DNA from: Pezicula radicicola
Taxonomy: Eukaryota; Ascomycota; Leotiomycetes; Helotiales; Dermateaceae
Direction of reading: 5' to 3'
Assembly (NCBI GenBank): GCA_003008705.1
Contig: PDUO01000028.1
Location: 69,214 to 133,213, forward strand
DNA length: 64,000 nucleotides
How positions within the stretch are numbered: position 1 is the first letter of the stretch; every line of letters begins with the position of its first letter. Below the pieces are notes generated by a model. That model saw nothing but the letters and a program-made list of their open reading frames with translations, did not search any database and was not told where the DNA came from. This document shows positions 44,609 to 56,600 of the stretch, piece after piece. A program made the translations under genes and the position numbers.

Positions 44609-47165
44609 ATGTCTGTTATACAAGTAGAAGAGTACGTATTGAGCAATGTGGTAGTATCATACCAGTTCGATGGACTGATCCCTTGAATAGTCTGGTATCA
44701 TACCAACTACGAACGAACTATCTGAACACGATCGCGGATGGTGTTGGTGAACGTCTGATAACAATCAATGATGGCTTTCTCAACACCACAGGCTTCAAAG
44801 CCGCTGGCTGGAAACCCAATCCCGCGAGCATTAAACGAACCTACTCCCCGCCAATCCCTACCGCAATTGCATCTGAGTATTTCCAAGCGCCCCCAAGATC
44901 AACTGGTCTGAATGGTTTAAGCGTTGAAGATGAGGCTGAGGAAGGAGGTATGGTCAGAGGGGGAGGCGCTGGAGATACCGTTGGACCAAGTATTGCTACG
45001 AAGAGGAGGCGTAGACGAGAGCAAATGGAAGAGGAAGACAGTAGTGACTTGAGCGATGATAGTGAGGATGATGGCGAGCAACGGGCCGCCCAGCAAATCA
45101 AATTTGCTAAAATGCCCGTACGAAATCGTTCTGGATCATCACCTATTCGTGGCTCGAATCTTCGGCAGGAATCGACTCTTACCTCTCCAACAAAATCGCC
45201 AGGGAAGCAACCGCGAAGAGGCTCGCAATCAGCTTTAGAGACGGTCAAGGAAAGAGCCAGACGGGACACTGTTACAAGCAGTGAGATGTCATCTGAGACA
45301 GAATTCGATGCCTCTGCCTTTCAGAGACAGCGAGAAGCAGGAAAAAATGCCGTAAAAGCTGGTAAAGCCGTCAGTAAAGTGACGTTAGCTGATCCCGTTG
45401 TCGGAGTTAAGAGACCAGAGAGTGACCTCTTGGAAGAAGAGGAGGAAGAAGACTCTGACGGCTCAGATATGTCTTCTGCCTTTGCAGAAAGTATTGACTC
45501 TGCTTCAATTCTAGATAGCGTAGCTAATGCCTTGAATGGCTCACCCGATACACATCTCGTTGGGACTTTACCACGAGAGCTCACCAAAGTATCTCCGCGT
45601 AAATCAAAGCCAGCTCCTGCAGTCCTGGCCCCACTACCACCTCAAAGGCCTGTTAGCACAATAATACCAAAGAGTCTTTTGGGTATGGCTATTAAAGCAA
45701 AAAGATCCAAGGCAGCAATGCCCTTTGAAAGTTTCGCAGCGCTGTCTGGTCAAGGAGATCCTAATCCCTTGTCACTCCGAATCTGGGTACCCTTCACGTC
45801 GTCTCCAACCAAATACTACGAAGTTCTCATTCGGAGAAGCATCCATGAAGACCAGGAGAATGATCGACAAGTTACAGTCGGTGACCTTATTGGATTAAGT
45901 CTCTGGAGGTATGCAGAAGAGAAACTTGAGCCTCAGATTGCGCCAGAAAAACTACACGTCAATCGATGGACATTACGATTGGTTGAAGACGAGGAAGTGG
46001 ATTATGATTTTCCAGCACTTGAACGTACCAAGCCCGTGGTATCATTTACGACAGCAAATAACAGAGCAGCGAGATCCAGGTCAAATACAAAACCTTTTGA
46101 TGAGTTTGCACTAGTCGAGGCTACAGACGAACAGTTTCAGCAGAATGAGGCCGCCACTCCCCATTTCAAGCAAGAAGCTGCAACGACTGAGTCAATGGAT
46201 GATGACTTAACACCAAAGAACAGTCCTATGCCACAAGTAGCGTCGCTAGCAGGGACCCAACCTCGGCAAAATCCTCTTTTGACAACAATGACCACCCTTC
46301 GTCAGAATGTGCCTCTGGCTGATATGCCAAATACTGGAAATCCTGCTCCATTGACTGTAAGAGGAGGTGGCGGTGCTCAAAAACTTCTCAGAATTCACAT
46401 CCATTCTGCAAACGCAGCTCCAGGACAAATGGTCACTCTGGATGTAACCACGCAAACTTACCTCGCCGATGTTCTTGATATTGTCTGCAAGAAGCGGCAG
46501 TTGGAGAAAGCAAACCACGTCTTGAAATTGACAGGGTCAGGTACAGTTGTTCTTCTTGATCGGACTGTAGAGTCCATAGGGAATCGAACGGAATTGGATC
46601 TGTACAGAAGACGCTTTGCAACTGATGGCCCATTGACAATGTCCGGCTCTCCGAGCAGCGCTAGCTCCCCCAGGATGCCAATGATGGCAGACGGAGCAGG
46701 TGTACGGAAGATTCGAAAGGGACCGATGATGGGAGCGCATCCTCTTGCACAAGAAGCTGTAAAGCAGGATGAACTCGGAAGTGCGAATTACAGAAAGTAC
46801 ACTGTTTGGAGGAAGCAACCCATGCGGTTCGTCGGAATGAACGAGAGGGTCTTGGCCATTGATGGCGAGTACCTGCATATCATGCCCGCATCAACCGGAA
46901 AGACCATGTTTGAGGGGCAGGGGAAAACCACAACGGTGCATTTCAGTAATGTGGTCGGCTGTAAAGTTACCAGGCGACATCCCACCAATTTCAAGGTACG
47001 ATAAAGTTTATAATTGCCTTTTTGATGACACGCTGACATTAACAGGTGGTTGTGTACAAGGCCAATGAATCCAAGCGGTATGATTTCGAGGCCAAAAGTG
47101 CCGATGAAGCAGCAGAGATTGTGTTTGAGATTAAGAAGGGCATTTCTCCATATCACAACATCTAG
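44609..47165 (+). CDS. TORC2 subunit SIN1/Avo1
   Basis: Three exons (44609-44631, 44691-46995, 47046-47165) encode 815 residues. The tiny first exon gives MSVIQVED, joined to LVSYQLRTNYLNTIADG, which is the conserved Sin1 N-terminus. The CRIM domain lies at about residues 335-480 (SLRIWVPFTSSPTKYYEVLI, VGDLIGLSLWRYAEE, RWTLRLVEDEEVDYDFPALE). A Ras-binding ubiquitin-like fold follows (LRIHIHSANAAPGQMVTLDV), and a PH domain ends the protein (RKYTVWRKQPMRFVGMNERV onward). Sin1 recruits AGC kinases such as Ypk1 to TORC2 at the plasma membrane. The last exon completes the PH domain. Divergent from the PRCC-like gene. Confidence 0.95.
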
Positions 47166-48247
47166 ACCATGATATCTGACGTCATCATGGTAATGAATAA
47201 TGAGCCTGGTTGAAAATTTCGCGATATTGGCCATGCTATGCGATCCTACTCCGTACAGTAGTGGTTGGTATCAGAACGACGGGTGAAATGCCGGGATTGT
47301 TCGTGTACCTGCATCAAACACACATCCCGACCAGCCACACAGATGCATGAAACATAATCTCTCCGCCTTCCGAGCCTGCAGAGCCACAAGGACTCCGCCA
47401 CGATCTCAGCGAAGGAATTATGGTATTGTGCTTTCATTCCTTTGGACAGTATTATTAGTTTGGGTTATTGTACAGTACGGTACAACGGTGGTTGGTGGGG
47501 AGGTGGTAGTGACAACATACGTAGCTCCACTTTAAGGCTCGGGTTGGACGGAGTAGTTCGTACGTATGTAATCATGGCATTATCGGTTGGACGAAACTGA
47601 GTTTCCGATGCGATGCGCTGAAAAAGCACTCGCACCACTTTGAGCGGTATGATGATTTTCAGGCAAGAACATTGGATGGCCACGATGACGATGTGTGCAT
47701 ATTGCACCAGTTGCGCTTAGATGACCGTTGGTTGGCTTTGAACTCTAGAGCTTCTACCGCATCATAGCCCGCAAAATGAAGCGAGCTAGGCGCGCCAAGT
47801 ATGGGGTGCCGGGTATGATCCTGGCGCCGATCCGTCATCAGATTTTGGGTGATATTACTTACTGTACGGAGTACGACTTTGTGCTTAGGGTTTTGATGTA
47901 CGGAAGGTACGCAGGCAAGGCACAGTGGCAAAGCCAAGAGTCCAAGACGGTCAGAATTGTCAATTTTTACATGTCGGCTGTGCCTGCCTCCCGTCTTGGT
48001 CCCAACTTACGCCACTCTTGCGAGCAATTCGACGACAAAACGGGCTGAACAATAGTAATGAACAAGCTTCAGATATTCATAAAGTCTTCTTCATTATCAC
48101 TTCCAATTCTGGAAAGAATCTTATCGAATAATAGTGCGTCAATCTGGTGAATCTTGGGAGGATCGGCAACCTCGGGACTCCGAGTCTCTGAGGAGATAAT
48201 GGATCCTCCTGAATCTCCGCTTTGTATGAGACTATCCTTACCCTTAT

Positions 48248-48267
48248 TACTCCGTACTTACGGAGTA
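48248..48267. repeat. Perfect 9-bp inverted repeat TACTCCGTA-CT-TACGGAGTA
   Basis: Two nonamers in opposite orientation with a 2-nt spacer, a potential hairpin or binding site for a dimeric protein. Confidence 0.9.
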
Positions 48268-48792
48268 CGGTCCTAGTATTAAGGCTGCATGTGGTGGTAT
48301 TATCTCCTGATGTTCTTTGCAGGTTTGCCTCGATGTCTGAATGGAGGAATACTAGGTAACGCTTCAGCTTTTTAAGTAAAGAGGCATGGGAAAGGGCAAG
48401 TCTGACCCACCCCCTTCAAGCAACCGAGCTGGGAGTTCTGGATCTCTGGTGCCTGCCTGGTTGCCGTATTCGTCTAGGAACAAGTCACAGTTACCGTCCT
48501 ACTATTCAGCAAACAAGGAAAACGTGCTTCACCAATCGAGATAGCCAATAAAATTACGGCTAGCGGCTGTTACAGCCTCCTTGCTAGTGCCAAAGTCGTC
48601 AAATGGAGGTTGGATGCTGAATCCCAAACACCTTTCAGGCGGCTTCACCCGCACAGGCCCACGTACAAGTGACGTCGGTTTGCATTGCATCGCCTGTTGT
48701 GCTGTCTAGTGCCACCGCTGAGCCTTGGGCGTCTAAACGGAATAGCTTCTACTAGAGCATGTTTGACCACTGGGTAATTAGTGGCACAGCTG

Positions 48793-48800
48793 TATATAAG
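48793..48800 (+). promoter_or_regulatory. TATA box of the Ser/Ala-rich wall protein gene
   Basis: TATATAAG 131 bp before the ATG, with a CA/CT-rich leader after it, consistent with strong or regulated expression. Confidence 0.6.
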
Positions 48801-48930
48801 CATCCTGCAGCTCCCCTTTCGATTTTCTTCTTCCTATTGTCAAGTCAACTAGTCAAGTTCAAGTCTACCAGTCAATCTTTCTCATCCACACCCAGTCACT
48901 ACTCCATCTACATAAAACCAAACCACAATT

Positions 48931-49479
48931 ATGCAATTCAAGAACATCGTCATCTTGGCTCTTGCCACCGCCGTCTCTGTTCGTACTTTCTGCTTTGCTC
49001 TTCTCTCACCGATTGGGCTCCCCACTAACACTTTACCTTCACAGGCACAATCCACTTCATCTGATGCTCTCTCCTCCTTGTCCTCGGCATTCGGCTCATT
49101 AACCTCCTCTGCGGGGACGGCCCTGTCAAGCGCCACCTCAGCGGCAGGGTCGGCAGCCAGCTCCCTCTCATCAGAAGCATCAAGTGTCACCTCCTCACTT
49201 GCATCTGAGGCTTCAACTGCCACCGGCAGCGCCGGCTCTTCCCTCTCATCGCAAGCTTCTTCAGTCTCCTCGTCTCTGAGAAGCAAGGAATCATCCGTCT
49301 CCTCTTCACTCAGCTCTAGGGCATCTTCTGCTTCTGCTGCCATTTTTACTACTACAAACTCGGCTGGATCTACTATCACTTCCACTTCTTCTTCCACTGG
49401 TGGTGCAGCTTACCAGACTGGTGCTATTGGTGCTGCTGCTCTCTTCGGAGGAGCTGCTGCTTTTGCTGCTAACATGTAA
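48931..49479 (+). CDS. Small Ser/Ala-rich secreted protein, probable GPI-anchored wall protein
   Basis: Exons 48931-48978 and 49045-49479 encode 160 residues. MQFKNIVILALATAVSAQS is a signal peptide that ends at a typical Ala-x-Ala-type site only when the 66-nt intron is removed. The body is a low-complexity Ser/Ala/Thr domain (SSLSSEASSVTSSLASEA type), a likely O-mannosylation region. The end is GGAAYQTGAIGAAALFGGA followed by AFAANM, a hydrophobic tail fitting a GPI attachment signal. The intron (48979-49044) has a weak GTTCGT donor but a CTAAC branch site and CACAG acceptor. Its length is a multiple of three, so retention would keep the frame. Confidence 0.85.
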   Translation: MQFKNIVILALATAVSVRTFCFALLSPIGLPTNTLPSQAQSTSSDALSSLSSAFGSLTSSAGTALSSATSAAGSAASSLSSEASSVTSSLASEASTATGSAGSSLSSQASSVSSSLRSKESSVSSSLSSRASSASAAIFTTTNSAGSTITSTSSSTGGAAYQTGAIGAAALFGGAAAFAANM

Positions 49480-50933
49480 GCGGGTCTTGTGCTGTGTTGG
49501 TGGATGTGCCGGGATGAATACGGGAAGACTGTAGGGTATTGGGTGTTGTAATTAAGATAGTACTTTATTGATGAACACAAATTGCATATTCACATGTATC
49601 TACTCACGTTTATTTGTTTGTAATTGATCATCCACACATGCACATCACTTCTAACTGCAAGCCGCATTCCGCTCCGCACAAGTTTGTCTATGATCAAAAC
49701 TATTTCACATAAAGTACATGCGAGGGAATTTACTCTTGACCACAACTTGTGTTTTTGCCCTTAACTTACCTCATATCTCTTCATCCCACAAAATGTTCTC
49801 TCTTCCCTTGAAACATCTCAAATCAACACCAAACAAATATTCCCCATAACTTAAACCCCATATCTTAATCCCAATAACTTAACTCCCTTAATGATGTCAC
49901 ATAATAATGTAAATCACCTCACATACTTTATACCTCATACCCAAATAACCCCCCAAGTAAGCTTCAATAAAATACTTAACTCTCTCTCTCTCTCCCCCAA
50001 AAGGGGAATATAAGCTTAAAATATCAACCCCTTAGGTAAACACCCCTCGTATTGTAACCCTAATCAATAAACTTTAAACTCTATTACAGTAGTACGAAAG
50101 TACGAAAGTAAGAAACCCCTTTGAAAGTGCTTACCTCCCCTCCCTTGAAGTCTACTCGTTGGCGACCACGTGATAATTTTCCGACTACTGTAAGTCCGAG
50201 CATCTCCTGTAATATACAAAGTTAGATAAGATACATAAAACTCCCTCTCTAAAAGAAAGGGGGGGAAAAGGTTATTTTCTAAGGCCTCTTTTCTTTAGCT
50301 AGTTAATTTACTTTACATAGTACTAAGTAGATAGTACTTTACCCCCTCTTTTCGTTCTTTCTATGACTCGTTATATAATAGTATTAAATTAAATAAAAGA
50401 CCTTCTAGTTTCAAACTTATAGAAACTTAAAACTAAAGTGTAAAAGTTATATAAACCGTAAATTATATCTATAGCTAGCTATTGAAAATTATATAGTATA
50501 CGAAGTTCTTAGCTATATATAGAAAATAGAATACAAAGATCCTCTTCCCTAGATGTCTTACTCTAGTTATAAGTGCCAATCTTTAATCTTAATAAAACTC
50601 AAGTCTTAGAGTAACTTATGTCAACTTGTCAAGTCACATAATTGAAAAATAGCGAAGAAGTGAGGTATGTAGAAGTTGTTTTAATAAGTATGTACGTGAA
50701 TATAATCCAAAGCACCAAAGTACTTTGTCTCCAAAAGGTATGCTTATATGGTACCCAAAACCTCAAGAACACCAATCTTTTAAAACCCCAACCAACCCTA
50801 GAATCTAGATTCGAAAGCAGCACTTGCTAACGAAATCATGCAAAAACAGACAAAAGAAAAACCCAATCAAAACTCCATGCATCCCATCATCATCTCGTCA
50901 TATAATTCGTAAAAGAGAAAGTAGCTTTGCAGC
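49480..50933. other. AT-rich intergenic block
   Basis: 1.45 kb between convergent genes, AT-rich after about 49560, with a (TC)7 microsatellite at 49981-49994. Resembles the other AT-rich gaps. No gene accepted. Confidence 0.45.
49981..49994. repeat. TC dinucleotide microsatellite
   Basis: Seven TC units followed by a C run. Confidence 0.9.
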
Positions 50934-52320
50934 TTAACAAGTCTCAACAGCAGCAGTCCTGGCATCCATGCCCACCAAAAGAAAACTCCACTCCCCCTTG
51001 GTAACAGGCGTAACGTCCTCCCACCTATTAGGTGTAACGGGACCCCTCATATGAGGACCACGATCCTCACGGAAACTAGTCATATCTGTAACGATACCTA
51101 GACCACCAAATTTTCCAGCAGGAGCACCAGCACTAAAGAACTTCTCTCTTGAAGGCGAAACTTCGTAATCTGGTCCCTTTGCTGACTCTCCGAATTCTAC
51201 TAGGGAGGAAGAAGAGGTTGATGGGTTGTCGATTTTTTTGATTGAGAGTGATGGTCTGGTGGTAATAGGCTTGCGTGGTGTTGGTCTTGAGAAATCGGTT
51301 CGGATCATTGGGGGTGGCGATGGTCGTTCTAATCCTTGGATTTCGATACCGCCGATTCTTTCGAATCCACCGTAGGCAACCTTGTACCCTTCATTTACAT
51401 CCACGAGTGCGGAAAGTGAAACTCCTAACCATGAATAGGCTGTCATGAGGTATGACTTGGAGATTAGACGACCTTGTTGACAGAGGACTAGTCGGCGGAG
51501 TTCATCGACTGCCATGGATAGGGTGGAGGGGGAGAGAGTTCGTGAGTAAGTGTTTAGGCTGCTTTTGAAGGTGTAAAGGTGGTCGAGGGAGAGGAGGGTT
51601 AGTCCTGAGCTAGTGAAGAGGATTTCGTTTTGGAGGAGGGAGCGGTGGATTAGGTCGGCTGTCATTGGACAGCTAGTGGATGTGGAGAGGGGTTGGGATG
51701 AGAGCCAGTTGGATCTGGGGGAAGTGTTAGTTGTGTTTTGTGAGGGTTGTATCTGAGGTAGCTTACCCAATACCGAACTTCTTCTCGGCCTTGTTGATTG
51801 TTTGACGAAGGATCTTCTCGGCTCTGGGAGTCAGGGTGGTGGCGTGCATGAGAGAGAGACCATATGGGTTTGGTGTAGTGGGGGTGCTTAGGGACGACGA
51901 GCACTCTGAGCTCGAAGAGGAGAATGATGAGCCGGATGGAGACGAAGGTTTTGGTGACGAGGGCAGAGAAGGATATTGTGTTCGCGAGAAAGAGCCTGGC
52001 GAGTTTGAGGAGGCTAGAGACCCATTGCTTGAGTGCTTAGAGAGAGTTCGGGTGATTGTGCTCGATGCGCTGCTGAAGAGTGATCGTGCTGGTGAAGTCG
52101 CGACTGAGTTTGAGCTTTGGAGTGGTGGTGACTGAGGTGGGCTAATTGGGAGCTGTGCATCTTTTTGGATGACGATCAGAGAGAGATGGAGCTGTTTTCG
52201 TGCGAGTCTTTCCGAGACATATTCCAGCGCTGAGGTGAGTTCAGAGGGAAGCTGTTTGGCATCAAGGATGGATGTTCCAGCCTCGAGCGGGGAAGAGATG
52301 CGAGCTTTGGAGATAGGCAT
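50934..52320 (-). CDS. Uncharacterised ascomycete protein, 444 residues
   Basis: Two exons (52320-51767, 51714-50934) join in frame to 444 residues. I do not recognise a characterised family. Residues 1-60 (SKARISSPLEAG, SELTSALEYVSERLARKQLH) look like a folded helix-strand unit. Residues about 65-155 are a Ser/Pro-rich linker. A second predicted folded part, about residues 160-300, is helical (LTPRAEKILRQTINKAEKKF, MTADLIHRSLLQNEILFTSS, LRRLVLCQQGRLISKSYLMT). The C-terminal 130 residues are again Ser/Pro-rich with conserved-looking patches and end in VETC. No signal peptide or membrane span. I infer a fungal conserved scaffold of unknown role. Confidence 0.8.
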
Positions 52321-53620
52321 GATGGAGAGAAATTTTGTCGTCGTGATGATATTGATAGTTTGGATAAGCTGCTGGTGAGGAGGAAACAATTGAAGTGAAG
52401 TACTCCAGGAAGATATATACAAGGGCCTCATACAGAATAACAATGCGCGAAAATAGAATCTGCGGGTAAGCGCTGCACTAAAAATTAAAGATGTTTATGA
52501 TGCTATTTTGGAAATGTGCGGGGAAGAAATATGGCTGTTCATTGGCTGATGGAAATAGAAGCTGGTCAGTGCATTGCTTTGTTCCCGCTGCAACCTTGTA
52601 TTTTTAGCTGTGGCCATGAAGATCTGGAGTGTGATAAAGCATGGACGGCGCATCACTCTGTTCAGAACAATAATAACAGTAATACTCCCAAGCCACGTGA
52701 GAGACTGTCTTGATGGTAAGTTCGTGAACCTATCATACAAGTAATTCCACACCGTGCCTCAAAGCCGCCCCCAAAGAAGTACCGGACATGGGTCGAGCCA
52801 ATTCCTTACTGGTCCATCAGGCCTCCGGAAATTACATTAGCTTACCCGACCAGCGCATACGTCGAGTCCTTCTCCATGTATAGGAAACATGTTCTGCAGG
52901 CTCCATCACTTCCATCTTGCGTCGGGGAAGGAACATGAAACAACTCGGGAGTATATCCACCCACATCAGCATCCAATCCTGTAAGAGACTCACTCACTGT
53001 TTGATGTAGATCTCGAAATATCACTCATCTTTCCTGTCTGGGCTTTAGCACTCGCTTGTCTCCCGCTCTCCCCTCCAGTAATCCATTCAAATACACACCT
53101 GCCACGCCGATATCTCGAGCGGCTATATGCACCTAATCCCCCTGAGGTCTCACGAAAAGTTGTTTCATGCTGAGTTACTAAGAAGTTATTTGAATTCTGG
53201 TGCTGTAATGCCCCATAGCCCCGAGGATACCCCAAACAAGAGAGCCAAAGATAATCTCAACGCCATCTATCTCTGTGCTGAGAGAAGCTGCCAGCTGGAA
53301 AAGCAAAAACCATGCTGCGCTGTCATGTCCGTATGCCAACCAATGTATCTTTCGCCCTGATCCACGCTTGTGCCCCCAAACATAACCACAAAGAGAAAGA
53401 AATCGAAGGCAAAAATAACTATGCTGCTTGCTGCACCATCATCCTAAACGCCTGTCCTTGCCCTCTTTGCGCCGAAATCTCCTAGGCTTTAGAGTTCCAT
53501 TCTTTCCGCGTGCCCTTTTTTTTTGGCTCCTGATTAAATATCCTGCTTGCGTGCGCCCGCTGAATCACTGACAAATAAAGGAAAATCGTGATGCTTGTTG
53601 GCAAGAGCAACAAAGCAGAT
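52321..53620. other. Intergenic region, 1.3 kb
   Basis: Between the 444-residue protein gene and the end of the ubiquitin protease. No gene accepted. Small frames (52495-52752, 52842-53235) have no features. Confidence 0.45.
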
Positions 53621-56600
53621 CTAGACATTGACATCAATTTCATTCAGCTCAGTTAATTCAGCCTGAGAGGATGAATAGCCCCCGACATCATCTGCACTGT
53701 CCCATTCTGTGCCATAATTAGCCTCATGCTCTTATTGTTTGGGGGTGGATTAGTATACCTGAAGCTTCTTCATCGACCTCATCAATATAAAGTTTTCGTA
53801 CGGCCTGTAGGATGTCTGGAAACCATTAGTGTCTGTTGTAAAAGTTTAGTAAGATTAACTGGTGCTTACCTGCTCTATGTTCTTTGTATTCACGTCCCGC
53901 CTGCAGATCATTCTCACTGTCCTCCACATAGAAGGTCGCCGCGCGAGTCATCACCTCAATAATATTTGAGGCACATGCTGTGATAATCTCTTGACGGGGA
54001 CGTACGTGATGCACATTGAGGTATTTCAGGCATGAACGAGCCACCTGGCAAGCCGTGGTCCTGATGATCTCAGCTCGGGCAACTTCTTCATTCGAGTCTC
54101 CAAAATACACGTTTGGACCCCATCTGAGAACGACTTCATCAAGAAATTGCGCAGTGCTTTCTCTCGCCGTCTGGTCGCTATGAGCAAGGAGTCTAGGGGC
54201 CCAGAAATGCATCATGCTCATAGAGAGCTTGAAGAGGTCTTCTTTGCTGATTTCGTGAAGATCGGTCGGGAAATTGTGCAAATCTTTGAAGAACTGTAAG
54301 AAAGCTCTACCGTCCGAGTTTACTTCAAGAGTTCCTGCTATTCTAGCGATCTGATCAATCATTGCAATCACACTTTCCCGGCTTTCAGAATGTTCGCAAT
54401 AAGTGAGAGATGCTCTGAGGTAAGGATTAGCAGGTATATACGCCGAGGATTTCTTGATTCCCCAGATGATCGAATTATGAATCTGGTGGTCCAGATGGTT
54501 CCAAGGCCAGTGCAGGAGAAACATGATGATATTTCGAGTTGCCAAATCATTCTGATGAATGCTGAGGAGTTTCTCTGTTAAAATATGCATTTGACTGTTC
54601 GTCCAATACTGCACTAATATGTTATTCTCGGCCTGTGTCAAAGGAACTGTAAGCTCTTCGGATTGTACGGAAACCGCTGCCGCAACTGCGAGGTCATATC
54701 TTAGCACATCATCTGGTACTGGGGGTGCGTCCCGATCAGCTAAAGTAAGAAGTCTGTAAAGAAGTCCAATGACGCTTTCATACGAGACTGGTCGGGTCGT
54801 TATGCGTTTTGAGATAATGGCTAGCATCCTATTGTACTGATGGTCTTGTTGGAGGTTTACATCCGCTGTAACAACTTCCAAGGTCCGACGAAGGAAGCCG
54901 TAATCAATGAGAACTACTGCTTCTGGATCCCCCATCTCTGCAATGTTGAGAAGAAGGCCGAAATACTCGGGCCACGCTCTTGTGTTGGTATGGAAGGCGT
55001 CCCATAGCATAGAGATTGCCTTTACAATTTGCTGAAGCAACTGCGGTACGGTGTCCATGGTATCATTGTCATCCACAAGGCCATACGCATACGCCGCTTC
55101 TGCCTTGACTTTGACCAATGCCGCATATATAGACGATGCTATATCCGTCCTAACCAAGGCTTCAGGGTTTCGCAGTAGAAGGTAACGCAAACCTTCAGGA
55201 TGATCGTAGAACCACTGAAGATAGTCGCGACTACATTCTGCACAAGCGTCACAGATGTGCCGAAGACATCCCATGAAGGCAGGAAAGTCCGGGACGTCTT
55301 TTGTACGAGCAACTACTTGATCCAAGTGGTTAAGAGCAATCTCTAGCACCTTTTTCTCCGCCTCGTGTGACTCTGAACACTTGCCACCATTAAGATGCCT
55401 CATATTTGCCAGTATTCTCAACACAAAAGTTGAATGTGACGGATCATACAAGCAGTATCTCCGCATTAAGAGTTCGTTCTCACATGCAATGTAGTTGTGC
55501 TGTCCTGTGGGTATTGGCAGTCGAACAGGGCTAGGCAGGCCTGATCTTTCCAACTCTTGTTTCTGAGCAGCAAGCACAGACGATCGTTGATAGAAGAGCA
55601 TGTATGCGCTGAAATTCTTGTCGTAAACCGTAGTATTATCCATTAAACCCCCAAAGCAGCTGTTTTCCATGTCTTCTGGTTTCCAAGAACTGACCGTATC
55701 GTCATTGAATTCGACCCAAGTCTCTTTGTTGTTCGAAGGCCGTTCTCGAATAAAAGAATAGTAGTGACCCGATTCTGCGGTTCCAGCGTGGACTAGAATA
55801 CCAACAAGCTCAAACCAATCCTCTTGACAATCTTCGGGAGAGGACATGATATGGTCGACTTTGTAGGGGCGCATGTCTATCTTACTAGGAAACGCAAAAT
55901 AATCGTTGATCTTGCTACGCTGGAGGGTACGCAAGTTGAATTCGAATCGCTTAAGATGAAATATAAGATTGTCTGGAACATCTTTGAGACATGCTCTAAG
56001 ACACATTGTTAGCATAAATTCCTTGTAAGTTGGAAGATTAATAAAAACCTCTTGACGGCATCCACATGGCGATCACATGTTGAACACTTGTATTTGTTTT
56101 CTGCAACATCAGCAAGAGCATGATCAGATGGCTAGGGACCACAAACCTCCTTCCATCACCTCGCCATCAACATAGGCTTGCAAGCTCTCTTGGAGACTAC
56201 TCTTGCCCTTGATATCGCACTGGATTGCGGAAAAGGGTTCCAGCCGTTCTGAGATATGGATACATTCCTTGGATTTGACTTGCTGAACAAGCTGACCCCC
56301 GTAAAAGGACCTGAACTGCCGCTTTGCCTCTGAGGACAAGATTTGCCCTTCCCAACGGTCAAAAAGAAGATTGTAGAACTCATCTACATCCATTTGAATA
56401 CTGACGTCGATGTTAGTTTCTTCGTACGTCCGAATAGAGTTGGCCACTGCTTCTGGTGACACAAATCTCTGTAGGCTATTTTGCATATTGCTGAATAGCG
56501 TCTGGGTTTCAATCAGCAATTTTTGCTCATCGCCGTCGGCAACATTGGCATTTAACATGAACTGCCGGAACGAGACGTTCATGAACAATTGAGTGAATAG

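Larger units (their letters stand above)
47166..48930. other. Intergenic region with TACGGAGTA palindrome cluster
   Basis: 1.76 kb with no accepted gene. It holds four of the seven TACGGAGTA/TACTCCGTA nonamers of the window, including the 9-bp palindrome at 48248-48267, and the TATA box of the next gene. Small frames at 47776-48131 have no recognised feature. Confidence 0.5.

Noticed and set aside
48882..49397. Acidic minus-strand frame of 171 codons
   Set aside because: Mirror of the Ser/Ala codons of the wall protein (TCN/GCN read as Glu/Asp/Ala); no homology expected.
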